This document shows, piece by piece, positions 5,183-6,020 of a stretch of DNA of 6,020 nt (position 1 is the first letter of the stretch; the number at the start of each line of letters is the position of its first letter). Source of the DNA: JBKJML01 sp046596415. Lineage in GTDB: Bacteria > Actinomycetota > Thermoleophilia > Gaiellales > Gaiellaceae. The notes under the pieces are model-generated. The model worked only from the letters and a program-made list of their open reading frames with translations. It ran no database searches and was not told the origin of the DNA. The stretch lies in contig JBKJML010000168.1 of the NCBI GenBank assembly GCA_046596415.1, positions 1-6,020 of the forward strand, written 5' to 3'. A program made the translations under genes and the position numbers.

Positions 5183-5373
5183 ATGACGGTGGCACCCGCT
5201 GCGAAGGCTCACCAGGGCTGGATCGAGACAGCGGCAGGATCGTCGCGACCGGCAACCACTTCCTGCTCGCCGCGATCGCCGGCGGCATCGTGGTCGTCGT
5301 CGCGTGGCTCGCCGCTCGCGCCGTGCTCGACTCGACGCCGTCGCGGCAGCGGTCGACGATCCTCAGCGCGTGA
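5183..5373 (+). pseudogene. small single-pass membrane protein, frame broken by an apparent 1-base deletion
   Basis: ATG at 5183 starts MTVAPAAKAHQGWIE (15 codons). The same frame then turns into Ser/Arg-rich sequence typical of out-of-frame high-GC DNA. From 5227 the next frame reads DSGRIVATGNHFLLAAIAGG, then a Val/Ala/Trp hydrophobic run and a polar tail ending RSTILSA with TGA at 5371-5373. That second frame has G or C at almost every third position and a convincing transmembrane helix, but no ATG, GTG or TTG start between its upstream stop (5134) and the helix. Re-reading one G at 5227 joins both parts into a 63-residue protein with one helix (about residues 26-44). No slippery heptamer is seen, so a real frameshift mutation or a base-call error is likelier than programmed slippage. 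An alternative GTG start lies at 5162. The 3' end overlaps serS by 11 bp, convergently. The family is unknown. Confidence 0.5.
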
Positions 5374-6020
5374 TGCTGGCCGGCGCGCCGTAGGGCAACA
5401 GCGCGTCAGGCACGACGCCCTGGAAGTTCTCCAGGATCGCAAGCGCCATCCGGTCGACGACCGCGGTGCCGTTCAGCATGTGGACCGGCTCGATCCCGCC
5501 GCTCGCGCCGCGAGCCCGGATCCCGAGCCGCCGCGACTGGAAATCGGTCGTGTTCGAGATCGACGCCACCTCGCGATAGCGCTCCTGGGTCGGGAACCAG
5601 ATCTCGATGTCGTAGGTCTTCGCGGACGCGCTCGACATGTCCCCCGCCGGGAGCACGACGACGCGGTACGGGAGGCCGAGCTCGCGGACGAGCTCCTCGG
5701 TGTTCGCGAGGAGCGCCTCGTGCTCGTCCCATGAGTCCTCGGGCCGCGTGAGCGAGAACTGCTCGACCTTGTTGAACTGGTGCACGCGCACCATCCCGCG
5801 CGTGTCCCGTCCGGCCGCCCCCGCCTCGCGACGGAAACAGGGCGAGAAGGCGACGTAGCGCAGCGGCAACTCCTCGGCCGGGAGGATTTCGCCGGCGTGT
5901 AGACTCGCAAGCGGGATCTCCGCGGTGCCTGCCAGGTAGAGGCCATCCTCGGGGAGCTCGTAGACGTTCGTCTGGTCGGAGGGGAACGCGCCGGTGCCGA
6001 TCAGCGCCTCCTCCCGCACG
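5363..6020 (-). CDS. serS: seryl-tRNA synthetase, C-terminal catalytic half (partial)
   Basis: About 219 codons of the class II aminoacyl-tRNA synthetase that charges tRNA-Ser with serine; the N-terminal coiled-coil arm and motif 1 lie beyond the right edge. Counting from the Val at 6019, visible elements are the serine-binding TAEIPL (32-37), motif 2 FSPCFRREAGAAGRDTRG (58-75) continuing to HQFNKVE, the SxxxDFQSRR segment (155-164) preceded by TYDIEIWFPTQERYREVAS, and motif 3 NGTAVVDRMALAILENFQ (183-200) with its conserved Arg. The GTG at 6019 is an internal codon in VREEALIGTG, not a start. The gene ends with TGA at 5363-5365 and overlaps the convergent small ORF by 11 bp. A tRNA-Ser gene follows downstream on the same strand. 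No terminator T-run follows the stop on the minus strand. Confidence 0.97.
   Translation of the reverse strand, partial: VREEALIGTGAFPSDQTNVYELPEDGLYLAGTAEIPLASLHAGEILPAEELPLRYVAFSPCFRREAGAAGRDTRGMVRVHQFNKVEQFSLTRPEDSWDEHEALLANTEELVRELGLPYRVVVLPAGDMSSASAKTYDIEIWFPTQERYREVASISNTTDFQSRRLGIRARGASGGIEPVHMLNGTAVVDRMALAILENFQGVVPDALLPYGAPASITR

Noticed and set aside
4877..5288. Minus-strand frames of 111 and 133 residues between serS and tRNA-Ser
   Set aside because: Both extend into the tRNA, show no codon bias or domains, and one covers the small ORF in antisense.
4610..5734. A 374-residue plus-strand frame containing GIRTHGR-type sequence
   Set aside because: That peptide is the well-known false translation across a tRNA-Ser gene; the frame also covers antisense serS. 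Only the short segment from 5183 has independent support.

Overview
This is a high-GC window whose codons mostly end in G or C. The gene set is a FabF-type ketosynthase, a leaderless-looking flavin reductase, a DUF4383 membrane protein, a secreted beta-propeller protein and SerRS. It suggests an actinobacterial chromosome, possibly a deep-branching class such as Thermoleophilia. That placement is inference from protein style, not from a marker search. I see no phage, plasmid, CRISPR or insertion-sequence genes.

Layout, left to right. The last 35 codons of a fabF-like gene (+) end at 109. They converge on a minus-strand block that reads right to left: a secreted protein of unknown family (2187 to 1270), a small flavin reductase-like protein (1234 to 761) and a HAD phosphatase/phosphomutase (764 to 117). 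The last two overlap as ATGA and are probably translationally coupled. A good Rho-independent terminator (2299-2327, minus strand) separates this block from the DUF4383 membrane protein gene (2779 to 2354). DUF4383 is divergent from a large secreted beta-propeller gene (2908-4821, +); the 128-bp gap between them holds two pairs of direct repeats, each with a 19-bp period. Next come tRNA-Ser(UGA) on the minus strand (4923 to 4837), an intergenic segment with a long imperfect inverted repeat (4965-5071), a small membrane-protein reading frame that looks broken by a one-base frameshift (5183-5373, +), and the C-terminal half of seryl-tRNA synthetase (minus, running off the right edge).

How the parts relate. 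SerRS and one of its substrate tRNAs lie on the same strand about 440 bp apart. The flavin reductase and HAD genes form a tight pair with no obvious pathway link. The secreted protein may be co-transcribed with them or may end before a separate promoter. Most of the window is ordinary chromosome. The parts that annotation does not explain are the inverted repeat beside tRNA-Ser, which has the geometry of a REP doublet, the interrupted small membrane gene next to it, and the uncharacterised four-cysteine secreted protein.
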